Positions 24,701-31,908 of a stretch of 32,443 nt of DNA are shown here, in pieces. The notes beneath the pieces were generated by a model. The model saw only the letters and a program-made list of their open reading frames with translations, made no database searches and was not told the DNA's origin. Source of the DNA: Bacteroidales bacterium (lineage in GTDB: Bacteria; Bacteroidota; Bacteroidia; Bacteroidales; VadinHA17). Made by a program: the position numbers and the translations under genes. The stretch spans positions 1 to 32,443 of the forward strand of contig JAGGWN010000022.1 of NCBI GenBank assembly GCA_021157415.1, written 5' to 3'. Numbering within the stretch: position 1 is the first letter of the stretch; every line of letters begins with the position of its first letter.

Positions 24701-27700
24701 ATGAGACACTTCCTGCGTGATACCCTTCAGATTGTTTTTTTTATTGTATGGTTTATACCTGCGACTACAGAACTTTCTTTTAGCCAGGAAGCCCTGGAGC
24801 AACTGAATAATATCATACCTCCTTCTCCCGAAGCAACAGCCCTGGGCCGGGGTGCTGATGTGCCTGTCAGCCTCTATACGGGTGTTCCGGCTGTTACGGT
24901 CCCGATATGGACGATCAAAGGGCACAGCGTGTCTGTTCCCATATCCCTGACCTATCAAAGCAATGGCATGAAAGTGTCTGAGATTCCGGGCTGGACCGGC
25001 ATGGGCTGGTCATTGCATGCCGGGGGATCCATTACCCGGGCGGTACGGGGAAATGCGGACGACATGACTCATGGATACCTCAACGACGGGCATATGTACC
25101 TGGAATTATTGAAGAAAAATACGGATGCTTTGTGGAAATGGCAGCCTCCAGGGTCCGGTATGGCGGACAGACTGGATTTTCTGCATAGGGTAGCAGCTGG
25201 CTATATTGACCTGGAACCCGACATCTTTTACTTTAATTTTAACGGTTATGCCGGAAAGTTTGTACTGGATCCGGATGGAAATCCGGTCATGGTATCTCCC
25301 GCCGATTTGAAGATATGTTTTTTTTATGATCCTGATGGAAAAATTGGCCGTTGGGAGATTACGGATGATTATGGGGTGAGATATGTTTTCGGAGGAAAGG
25401 GTGCCTGTGAAAAATCTACACATCTCACCTCCAACGGAAATCCGGGAGAGTGGTTTTATTCCACCTGGTATCTGTCCGTGATCATTCCTCCAAACGGGGA
25501 AGAAGAATTCCGCTTTAAGTATTCCTCACGGACGGTAACCTACCGTTACCCGATCCCTCTGAAAAAACAGGGATGTAACCTTCCGGCCCGGGATCATCTT
25601 TTCAAATACAGCCAAACGATGATTGAGGAGAAACACCTCTCTGAAATTTCCCGGTCTGTTACCCATGCAGCTCCTTTGCGGGTGGAATTTTCTGCGGAGA
25701 CCGTGGATAGTTTTCCGGGAGGATCCACGCTGGCACTCAAAAAGATTCGTATTGTGCATCCTGAATCGGAGAAAAAGGATAAAATATTTGTGTTGGATTA
25801 CAGTTTTTTTCCGGCTACTGGTTGTGATACGGAGAAGGATTATCTGTATCCCTGTAAGCGGTTGCGTTTGGATAAGATCCGGGAGACAGCCGGCGGGATA
25901 AGCAAGCCTCCCTACCGTTTTTTTTATGATCCGCAGCCTTTACCCCCAAGGGGCTCTTTCTCACAGGATTATTGGGGGTATTATAACGGAAAGAAAAATA
26001 AAACACCTGTGCCCGCTTTGCGTGTGGTGAATGACCCTTTACTGACCGGCAATGATCCTCCCATGCGGGAGGACGGAGCCGTTAATTTCAGTTGGTTTAC
26101 CCAGGCCAACCTTAATTTTAAAAATCTTGAGACAAGAATCTGGCAACTGCCGGGTGCGGATCTGTCCCCGGATTCCATGACCGTCCGGGCCGGCATCCTG
26201 AAACGTATCGTTTATCCTACCGGCGGGGAAACTTTTTTGGAATATGAACCCAACCGGGCCGGATATGTGATGATGCCTGAAAAACAGATTGTTTCCGATC
26301 ATATTAATCTTACGGGGGAACCCCTTGATTTTAAAATCCCGGTTTTGTTTGACCAGATCGTTACCCTGACTCCTCTTTTCTATAAAAAAAGTCAGGAGGA
26401 TGTGATCGGTGATGATTGTCGTGTTATCCTGGTGAGCGATTCCGTTGGTTTTGATGCGGAGGCGAAAGATACAATTTTTAGCCTGAGTTATGGACAGGTG
26501 AAAGATACGCCTGAAAGATATGGCGCGCAATATAAGATATGGCTGAAGAAAGGGAATTATAAACTCCGGACCCTCCCCGGAGAAAGAGGTTCACTGGTGG
26601 ATTGTATTGTTTATTATCACAGATCATCAAGAGATAAGACTTACAGGGTTTATTCCATTGATTATGATACGGTGCGGATACAGGCCGGTTTCCCTCATTT
26701 CCCTGACGACAGCAGTTACCGCGTTATCAAAACGTTGGAGTTGTCAGAGGAGGATGACCGGTTGATGTTTATTCATTATTATTTTTCCAGCAAAAACCAT
26801 CCGAATGTTATATCTCAGGCGGGACTTTCTAATCCTGTAACCCGGGTAAGGATAACCCCTGTCTCCGGGGACGGTCCGGTATATGAAAATGATTATACCG
26901 AACATGACAGCCTGGATTGGAATCAGACGACAGGATACTTCAGGGAAGGGGATGAAATGGTGGTTCTGAAGCCCGGGAAATATCTGGTGGAGTTTTATCC
27001 GAGGATCCCGGAAGAGTATGGTTTTATTAGGGTCCGTTATAAGAAAGCCATGGCTACCCATGATGACGTGCTGGCCGGAGGGCTTCGCGTGCGGCAGAAA
27101 ACGGACCTTGACTACGCCAGAGACACCATCGGACTGACACGGTATGGTTATCAGACAAGGTTCAGGGATAAAACAAGGTCGAGCGGGGTACTCATGCGTT
27201 TCCCTTTGTACTATGACGAACCGGTAAGAATGTACTATCTGGGTCAGACACTGGGTTTTTCTTCCTGTATTCCACTGACGGTTTATTCAAACAGCCAGAC
27301 AGAATTGGGTGCTACTTCGGGAAGCCATATCGGCTACGCAGAGGTTACGGTGAGCATCCCCAAAAACGGTAAAACCATTACCCGATATACATCGGCCCTG
27401 GATTACCCGGACATTAGCCAACCTCTTTTTCCGTTTGCCCCTGTTGTGACATTCGACTGGGAAAGAGGACAGGTAAAAGAAAGGGAAAAATGGTCGGAAG
27501 AAGGGAGTCTCCGTCAAAAGATTGTTTATGATTACCATGATCCGGAGGATACGGTTCACCGGTTTACGATACCTGCAGTAAAAGTGGTACGGAAAGATAC
27601 CAGCTACAGTTCCATAGAATATTCTGTTTATGGAACACAAACCGGCTGGCATCATCCGGCGGGTAAAACGATCTTTCAGTATGACCGGGAAGGCAGGCAT

Positions 27701-29188
27701 GATTTTATCAGAAGAGAAAAGTACCTGTATGATCCGGAATATTACAGGATCCGGAAAACGATAACCTACACCAGCGACAGTGTGCCGGAAAGCGTGGTTG
27801 ATAAATATCCGACAGACCAACCTTATGCTTCGGCAGCACTTGATACGATGTTGGCCAGACATATGCACGGACAGAAACTTCAGGAAGAGGTGTGGCTGGA
27901 TTCTGTGAAGATCAGCGGGGAAAGGACGTACTACGGTCTTTTTTCAGACAACAGGGTTGTGGCTCCCGATTCGGTGCAGGTGCTGGAAGGAGAGATCTAC
28001 CGGACAGTGGCCTGGTTTGACCGGTATGATGACAAAGGAAACCTTTTGCAATATCATAAAAAAGGAGATGTTTATCATGCTTTGAATTATAACGACTACG
28101 GACAGGTAACTGCCCGTTCTGATCATGCCATGTATACCGGTTCTCCTGACAATTATCCACCGGAAGCTTTGGTAACACAATTTTCACAGGATCCGTTATA
28201 CGGCATCACCTCCGTGATCGATCCCAACGGCCGGATAACCCGGTATGTCTATGATCCATTTGGGCGTCTGGAAGGGATACGTGATCATAAAAACAGGATC
28301 CTGAAGAAAATAACCTATCATTACAGAACCTATCAGGGGGATACCAGCAGGCCCGGATTTCAGCAAACACAATGGATCTATTCACAACAACCATCGGGGA
28401 TTGTGGCTTCCCCGGAAAGCGTTGTACGCGGATGTCCCGTGACATTGTCTGTAGAAGGAGGAATGCTGGGAACGAGTGCTTCCTGGCAATGGTTTACCGG
28501 GGGATGTGCTGTTCATTCTGCCGGAACAGGCCGGGAGATCACCGTGTTTCCACAGCGGGTTGTAACCTATTATGTCAGAGCGGAGGGGAGAGCCAATATA
28601 ACGCCGTGTGCCAGCCTTTCCCTGCCGGTGGAAGAACCTATATTTCATCCGGATCATGAGGAAGTGGACTTTCCCGCTGAAGGGTTGTCAAGTCCTGTGC
28701 GGATACTCAGCGGTTATACAGGATGTGACCCGTGGACAGCACAGATTGCCGGAGAAGGCTTTGCCATCGTAGAGATCAGTGATGCGTCGGTAGGCATTGT
28801 GGCAGCGTCCAACCCGTATGATACCGCCAGGACCGGCCTGCTTGTCCTGAAAGGAAACGGTGTGGATTACTCTGTTTCGTTGATGCAGGAGGGCCATGTG
28901 GCCAGCCAACTACATCTTACTTTAAGTTTCCAGCCTTCTTTTGTCATAACAGGCACAGAGGTGCAGGTATTCGCAACGGTTGAAAACGGGTCTTCTCCAT
29001 ATACCTACAAATGGGAAAGAAAAAATGCTTCGGCTACAGAGTGGGTCGGAGTGAAATCATTCAGGGGCACTGCACCGACCGATCAGATCACTGTGACTGC
29101 CGGGACGGATAATTTTGCCATGCGCTGTACGGTGACTTCCGGCGGAAAGGAAGCAATCGAAACGATCCTGATCGTGATAGCGGAATAA
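24701..29188 (+). CDS. Giant exported RHS/YD-repeat protein with Ig-like C-terminus
   Basis: A 1,495-residue exported protein. The ATG at 24701 follows a TTG in the same frame; the signal peptide runs to about residue 28 (FSFSQ-like end). The N-terminal 120 residues match the Bacteroidota RHS-shell start (SLYTGVPAVTVPIW, PISLTYQSNGMKVSEIPGW, GMGWSLHAGGSITR). YD repeats are few and late: YDDKGNLLQYHKKGD (about 1108) and RITRYVYDPFGRLEGIRDHK (about 1178-1197). After this, instead of an RHS core and toxin, come an Ig-like module (about 1232-1310), a BACON-like module (about 1315-1395, VDYSVSLMQEG) and a final Ig/PKD-like module to the C-terminus. No T9SS sorting domain or catalytic motif is seen. 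It is 15 bases behind the T9SS cargo gene, so probably co-transcribed. Role unknown; adhesion or encapsulation are guesses. Confidence 0.8.
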   Translation: MRHFLRDTLQIVFFIVWFIPATTELSFSQEALEQLNNIIPPSPEATALGRGADVPVSLYTGVPAVTVPIWTIKGHSVSVPISLTYQSNGMKVSEIPGWTGMGWSLHAGGSITRAVRGNADDMTHGYLNDGHMYLELLKKNTDALWKWQPPGSGMADRLDFLHRVAAGYIDLEPDIFYFNFNGYAGKFVLDPDGNPVMVSPADLKICFFYDPDGKIGRWEITDDYGVRYVFGGKGACEKSTHLTSNGNPGEWFYSTWYLSVIIPPNGEEEFRFKYSSRTVTYRYPIPLKKQGCNLPARDHLFKYSQTMIEEKHLSEISRSVTHAAPLRVEFSAETVDSFPGGSTLALKKIRIVHPESEKKDKIFVLDYSFFPATGCDTEKDYLYPCKRLRLDKIRETAGGISKPPYRFFYDPQPLPPRGSFSQDYWGYYNGKKNKTPVPALRVVNDPLLTGNDPPMREDGAVNFSWFTQANLNFKNLETRIWQLPGADLSPDSMTVRAGILKRIVYPTGGETFLEYEPNRAGYVMMPEKQIVSDHINLTGEPLDFKIPVLFDQIVTLTPLFYKKSQEDVIGDDCRVILVSDSVGFDAEAKDTIFSLSYGQVKDTPERYGAQYKIWLKKGNYKLRTLPGERGSLVDCIVYYHRSSRDKTYRVYSIDYDTVRIQAGFPHFPDDSSYRVIKTLELSEEDDRLMFIHYYFSSKNHPNVISQAGLSNPVTRVRITPVSGDGPVYENDYTEHDSLDWNQTTGYFREGDEMVVLKPGKYLVEFYPRIPEEYGFIRVRYKKAMATHDDVLAGGLRVRQKTDLDYARDTIGLTRYGYQTRFRDKTRSSGVLMRFPLYYDEPVRMYYLGQTLGFSSCIPLTVYSNSQTELGATSGSHIGYAEVTVSIPKNGKTITRYTSALDYPDISQPLFPFAPVVTFDWERGQVKEREKWSEEGSLRQKIVYDYHDPEDTVHRFTIPAVKVVRKDTSYSSIEYSVYGTQTGWHHPAGKTIFQYDREGRHDFIRREKYLYDPEYYRIRKTITYTSDSVPESVVDKYPTDQPYASAALDTMLARHMHGQKLQEEVWLDSVKISGERTYYGLFSDNRVVAPDSVQVLEGEIYRTVAWFDRYDDKGNLLQYHKKGDVYHALNYNDYGQVTARSDHAMYTGSPDNYPPEALVTQFSQDPLYGITSVIDPNGRITRYVYDPFGRLEGIRDHKNRILKKITYHYRTYQGDTSRPGFQQTQWIYSQQPSGIVASPESVVRGCPVTLSVEGGMLGTSASWQWFTGGCAVHSAGTGREITVFPQRVVTYYVRAEGRANITPCASLSLPVEEPIFHPDHEEVDFPAEGLSSPVRILSGYTGCDPWTAQIAGEGFAIVEISDASVGIVAASNPYDTARTGLLVLKGNGVDYSVSLMQEGHVASQLHLTLSFQPSFVITGTEVQVFATVENGSSPYTYKWERKNASATEWVGVKSFRGTAPTDQITVTAGTDNFAMRCTVTSGGKEAIETILIVIAE

Positions 29189-29203
29189 ATGGCTCTGCGC
29201 CTG

Positions 29204-29902
29204 TTAATCCTTTTTCCGGCCGGATAGTTTTTTCATCATAGCCTCTGTTACTGAAAGCAGCAGATGGATGTCCGTTTTTCCTGCCAGGGCCATGCGCTCC
29301 AGGATACGGTGATAAACGGGTCGTGCTTCGTGAATGCCCAGCAGGGGCAGAAGTTCTTTTGTTTTACTTTGCAGGATCTTGTAGGCAGATTCCTCTGCCG
29401 GCCGGTCAGATAGCTGTGGCCGGGCGTGTACGCCGGAGAGCTCCCAGGCAAACAACATGATTGCCTGTGCCAGATTGAGGGAAGGGTAGGGGGTGGCCAG
29501 AGGAATGTATGACAAGATGTCACACCGTTGTATTTCATCATTACTCAACCCCGATTCTTCACCCCCGAAAAGAATTCCGACGGTAGTGACCGTGCCGGAT
29601 TTATTTTGTATAAAAGCCGACAGCTCCCGGACCGGAATATATTCCTGCCGGATGTTTCGCTTTTTGGCGGTGGTGCCAACAATGAAATCCAGGTCTGCAA
29701 GGGCTTCGGCAGTGGTGTCATAGACCCTGGCCCTTTCCAGGATGTCAATGGATCCGTGGGCCAGTTTCCGGGCATGCACACTCAGATGACCGGCCGGTGA
29801 CACCAGTCGTAATGAACCAAACCCCATGGTCTTTAGAGCACGTGCGGCAGCACCGATATTTTCCGCTACAGCCGGATGTGAAAGAATAAAATGAAACTCC
29901 AT
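29204..29902 (-). CDS. SpoU/TrmJ-family RNA 2'-O-methyltransferase
   Basis: A 232-residue SPOUT-fold enzyme that methylates a ribose 2'-OH with SAM, by closest resemblance tRNA position 32 (TrmJ), although rRNA targets are possible. The start at 29902 gives the family N-terminus MEFHFILSHPAVAENIGAAA. The longer frame adds a non-conserved 12 residues. SPOUT motifs: 1, NIGAAARALKTMGF; 2, GILFGGEESGLSNDEI; 3, PYPSLNLAQAIMLFAWEL. These form the trefoil knot that binds SAM. The C-terminal helical tail (about 165-232) resembles the TrmJ dimerisation extension. Convergent with the RHS gene, with only 15 bases between the stops and no terminator visible. Confidence 0.88.
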   Translation of the reverse strand: MEFHFILSHPAVAENIGAAARALKTMGFGSLRLVSPAGHLSVHARKLAHGSIDILERARVYDTTAEALADLDFIVGTTAKKRNIRQEYIPVRELSAFIQNKSGTVTTVGILFGGEESGLSNDEIQRCDILSYIPLATPYPSLNLAQAIMLFAWELSGVHARPQLSDRPAEESAYKILQSKTKELLPLLGIHEARPVYHRILERMALAGKTDIHLLLSVTEAMMKKLSGRKKD

Positions 29903-29932
29903 AAATATCCGGTTTAAAAATACAACCAATAT

Positions 29933-29953
29933 GCGCAATAGAGATTATTGCGC
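29933..29953. promoter_or_regulatory. Perfect 8-5-8 palindrome between trmJ-like and groES-like genes
   Basis: GCGCAATA-GAGAT-TATTGCGC is an uninterrupted 8-bp inverted repeat with a 5-base centre, 31 bases upstream of the methyltransferase ATG in the divergent intergenic region. It may be an operator for either gene or a hairpin in the trmJ-like leader. It does not match the CIRCE element of HrcA. Confidence 0.35.
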
Positions 29954-30067
29954 TCAGGCCGCAGGCCGTACCGGGTAAATCCCTTGTCGTTCCGCAAGAA
30001 AAAGCATTTTGGACTTTCTATTGCAAATTTGGGATAAATGTACTGTTTTTTATCCAAAGGAATGATA

Positions 30068-30094
30068 TTTGTTACAGGGGTTTTGTTACTTTCG
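30068..30094 (+). promoter_or_regulatory. Probable promoter for the GroES-family gene
   Basis: TTTG (30068-30071), 15 bases, then TACTTTCG (30087-30094), one mismatch from TAnnTTTG, followed by TGCC as in many Bacteroidota starts. It overlaps the GTG that would begin the longer reading frame, so translation from ATG 30118 is expected. Confidence 0.55.
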
Positions 30095-30117
30095 TGCCTA
30101 TATTAAAACGGAATAAA

Positions 30118-30501
30118 ATGGATTTGAAAATAAACGAAAAAGACCTGAATAAATTCATTGTGGTTGGAGACCGGGTTTTGATCAAACCCAAAACGGAGGA
30201 GACCATGACCCGATCGGGGTTGTATCTGCCGCCGGGGGTGCAGGAACGAGAGAAAATTTACAGCGGATATGTGCTGAAGGTGGGTCCCGGATATCCTATC
30301 CCGGCCATTGCCGATGAGGATGAACCCTGGAAAGACAAGCAGGAACAGGTGAAGTATGTACCACTGCAGGCCAAGGAAGGAGATCTGGCTGTTTATCTGA
30401 GGAACAGCGCTTTTGAGATCGAATTTAACCAAAAAAAATATGTGATCGTCCCTCAATCGGCGATTTTGTTGCTCATACGCGATGAAGACTTATTTAAATA
30501 A
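30118..30501 (+). CDS. Stand-alone GroES-family co-chaperonin-like protein
   Basis: A 127-residue member of the chaperonin-10 family, about 30 residues longer than classical GroES. Family features: FIVVGDRVLIKPKTEE (core strand), SGLYLPPGVQER in the position of the mobile loop, GYVLKVGPGYPIP, an inserted charged segment (ADEDEPWKDKQEQVKYVPLQ), then AKEGDLAVYLRNSAFEIEF and KKYVIVPQSAILLLI. Unlike groES it is not followed by groEL; a bidirectional terminator comes immediately after it. The mobile loop sequence differs from the usual GroEL-binding loop, so it may not cap GroEL. The start at 30118 is fixed by the promoter position. Confidence 0.85.
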   Translation: MDLKINEKDLNKFIVVGDRVLIKPKTEETMTRSGLYLPPGVQEREKIYSGYVLKVGPGYPIPAIADEDEPWKDKQEQVKYVPLQAKEGDLAVYLRNSAFEIEFNQKKYVIVPQSAILLLIRDEDLFK

Positions 30502-30503
30502 GA

Positions 30504-30532
30504 AAAACCGCTGCTTTGCGGCAGACGGTTTT
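30504..30532. terminator. Bidirectional terminator between groES-like gene and tRNA-Pro
   Basis: AAAACCG pairs with CGGTTTT, and inside it CTGC pairs with GCAG, with one bulged A and a 6-base loop. The arms supply a T-run on either strand, so it can end the GroES-family transcript (+) and the tRNA-Pro transcript (-). Confidence 0.75.
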
Positions 30533-30539
30533 ATTGCTG

Positions 30540-30613
30540 TCGGGATGGCGAGACTTGAACTCGCGACCCCACGCCCCCCAGACGTGTACTCTACCTGACT
30601 GAGCTACATCCCG
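30540..30613 (-). tRNA. tRNA-Pro (anticodon GGG)
   Basis: The minus strand folds as a canonical tRNA. The acceptor stem CGGGATG/CATCCCG has 7 bp; the D-arm is GCTC...GAGT; the anticodon stem CACGT/GCGTG has one T-G pair and loop CTGGGGG with anticodon GGG; the T-arm is GCGAG/CTCGC with loop TTCAAGT. The discriminator base is A (30540). CCA is not encoded, since CAG follows, so it must be added after transcription. Anticodon GGG reads CCC and CCU proline codons. Confidence 0.95.
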
Positions 30614-30623
30614 TTTTGCAACA

Positions 30624-30651
30624 TCAGGAGTTATGGTGGCATACCTCCTGA
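30624..30651 (-). other. Hairpin in the 5' leader of tRNA-Pro
   Basis: A 28-base near-perfect palindrome: a 7-bp stem (TCAGGAG/CTCCTGA), one mismatch, a 4-bp stem (TATG/CATA) and a 4-base loop. It fills the space between the predicted tRNA transcription start (about 30657) and 10 bases before the mature 5' end. It could affect RNase P processing or transcript stability. Confidence 0.5.
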
Positions 30652-30663
30652 CCATTGCGACTG

Positions 30664-30694
30664 CAAAAATAATCAACCCTTTGGAATCTGCAAA
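30664..30694 (-). promoter_or_regulatory. Consensus promoter for tRNA-Pro
   Basis: The minus strand has TTTG (30691-30694), exactly 19 bases, then TATTTTTG (30664-30671). Both boxes match the Bacteroides consensus fully, the best promoter in the window. The start would be about 45 bases before the mature tRNA 5' end. Confidence 0.75.
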
Positions 30695-30760
30695 AGTTTC
30701 AGGGAGTAAAATCTGGTATGAATATTGTAATCCGAGGGGCAGTTTATCCGGAAAAGATCG

Positions 30761-30768
30761 TATTTTTG
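30761..30768 (+). promoter_or_regulatory. -7 promoter box for trxB
   Basis: TATTTTTG matches TAnnTTTG exactly, 50 bases before the trxB ATG. The -33 region has only TTTA (30743-30746) at 14 bases, so the match is partial. Confidence 0.55.
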
Positions 30769-30818
30769 CGGCGAAAATGATATATAATAAATGTAAAACA
30801 TCATAAAAACAGTAGATT

Positions 30819-31835
30819 ATGGACTTATTTAAACCCATGGATAATCTGGATGATAAAACCGACGGGCAAAACAAACAAGTAGAAGAGAGAGAGCATGTAA
30901 AATGTCTGATCATCGGGTCGGGACCGGCCGGTTATACGGCTGCCATTTATTCGGCACGTGCCAATATGGAGCCGGTACTGTATCAGGGCATGGAGCCGGG
31001 AGGCCAATTGACGATTACGACAGATGTGGAAAACTTTCCCGGATACCCCGATGGTATCAGCGGGCCGGCACTGATGGAAGATCTTAAAAAACAAGCTGAA
31101 CGCTTCGGCACGGATATCCGCTGGGGTTCGGCTACAGCTGTGGATTTTTCCCGTATTCCGCACAAGGTGACCATTGATGATAAAAAAGTGATTGAAGCTG
31201 ATACGGTTATTATTGCCACCGGAGCCTCTGCCAAATATCTGGGCATACCCGCCGAAAAAAAATATGCAGGCAGTGGAGTGTCCGCCTGTGCCACCTGCGA
31301 TGGTTTTTTCTACAAAGGCAAAGATGTGGCGGTCGTCGGAGGGGGAGATACCGCTTGTGAAGAAGCTCTTTATCTGGCCGGACTCGCCCGGAAAGTTTAC
31401 ATGATTGTCCGGAAACCCCACCTGCGTGCGTCTAAGATCATGCAACACCGGGTGATGAACACCCCCAATATTGAGATCCTCTTTGAACATAATACCAAAG
31501 ACCTCTTTGGGGATGGCGTTGTGGAAGGAGCTGTGCTGATAAAGAAAAAAGGGACTCCCGGGGAAGAAGAAGTGAAAATTAAGATCGATGGTTTCTTCCT
31601 GGCGATCGGTCACAAACCCAACTCGGATATTTTCCAGGAATATATTGAAACCGATGATATCGGATATATAAAAACCATCCCCGGCACTGCACGTACCAAT
31701 GTAGAAGGGGTTTTTGCCTGCGGAGATGTTCAGGACAGAGTTTACAGGCAGGCCGTCACGGCTGCAGGTACCGGCTGTATGGCTGCCATTGAATCCGAAA
31801 GGTACTGGGCTGAGAAATATGCCCAGACAAAATAA
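30819..31835 (+). CDS. trxB: Thioredoxin-disulfide reductase
   Basis: An FAD enzyme that uses NADPH to reduce thioredoxin, keeping cytosolic thiols reduced and supplying ribonucleotide reductase and peroxiredoxins. Its 338 residues include an N-terminal extension of about 25 charged residues before the family start VKCLIIGSGPAGYTAAIYSA (FAD GxGxxG at 33-38). Other motifs: GGQLTITTDVENFPGYP, the redox pair C157/C160 in SACATCDG, the NADPH motif VVGGGDTACEEA, and the C-terminal FAD motif GVFACGDVQD. An in-frame ATG at 30837 would shorten the extension by six residues. Monocistronic, with its own -7 box and a strong terminator. Confidence 0.96.
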   Translation: MDLFKPMDNLDDKTDGQNKQVEEREHVKCLIIGSGPAGYTAAIYSARANMEPVLYQGMEPGGQLTITTDVENFPGYPDGISGPALMEDLKKQAERFGTDIRWGSATAVDFSRIPHKVTIDDKKVIEADTVIIATGASAKYLGIPAEKKYAGSGVSACATCDGFFYKGKDVAVVGGGDTACEEALYLAGLARKVYMIVRKPHLRASKIMQHRVMNTPNIEILFEHNTKDLFGDGVVEGAVLIKKKGTPGEEEVKIKIDGFFLAIGHKPNSDIFQEYIETDDIGYIKTIPGTARTNVEGVFACGDVQDRVYRQAVTAAGTGCMAAIESERYWAEKYAQTK

Positions 31836-31852
31836 CAGACAGGTTTTGAGAT

Positions 31853-31889
31853 AAAAAAAGGAGTTATGTGTCAAATAACTCCTTTTTTT
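31853..31889. terminator. Strong bidirectional terminator between trxB and spt
   Basis: A perfect 15-bp inverted repeat (AAAAAAAGGAGTTAT / ATAACTCCTTTTTTT) with a 7-base loop GTGTCAA. The seven-T arms serve either strand, so it ends both the trxB transcript (+) and the convergent palmitoyltransferase transcript (-). Confidence 0.9.
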
Positions 31890-31908
31890 GGTTTGGGGGG
31901 TGATCTGA

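Noticed and set aside
24701-29188. Reading the RHS-like protein as an active polymorphic toxin
   Set aside because: No RHS core motif, toxin-like C-terminal domain or downstream immunity-like gene can be seen; the end is beta-sandwich-like.
29903-30117. CIRCE/HrcA heat-shock operator for the GroES-family gene
   Set aside because: No TTAGCACTC-N9-GAGTGCTAA-like sequence is present; the palindrome at 29933-29953 is unrelated.
30825-31874. A 349-codon open frame opposite trxB
   Set aside because: It lies entirely over trxB, whose motifs are unambiguous. The antisense protein is Phe/His/Gly-rich without domain signatures, an effect of codon bias on the complementary strand.
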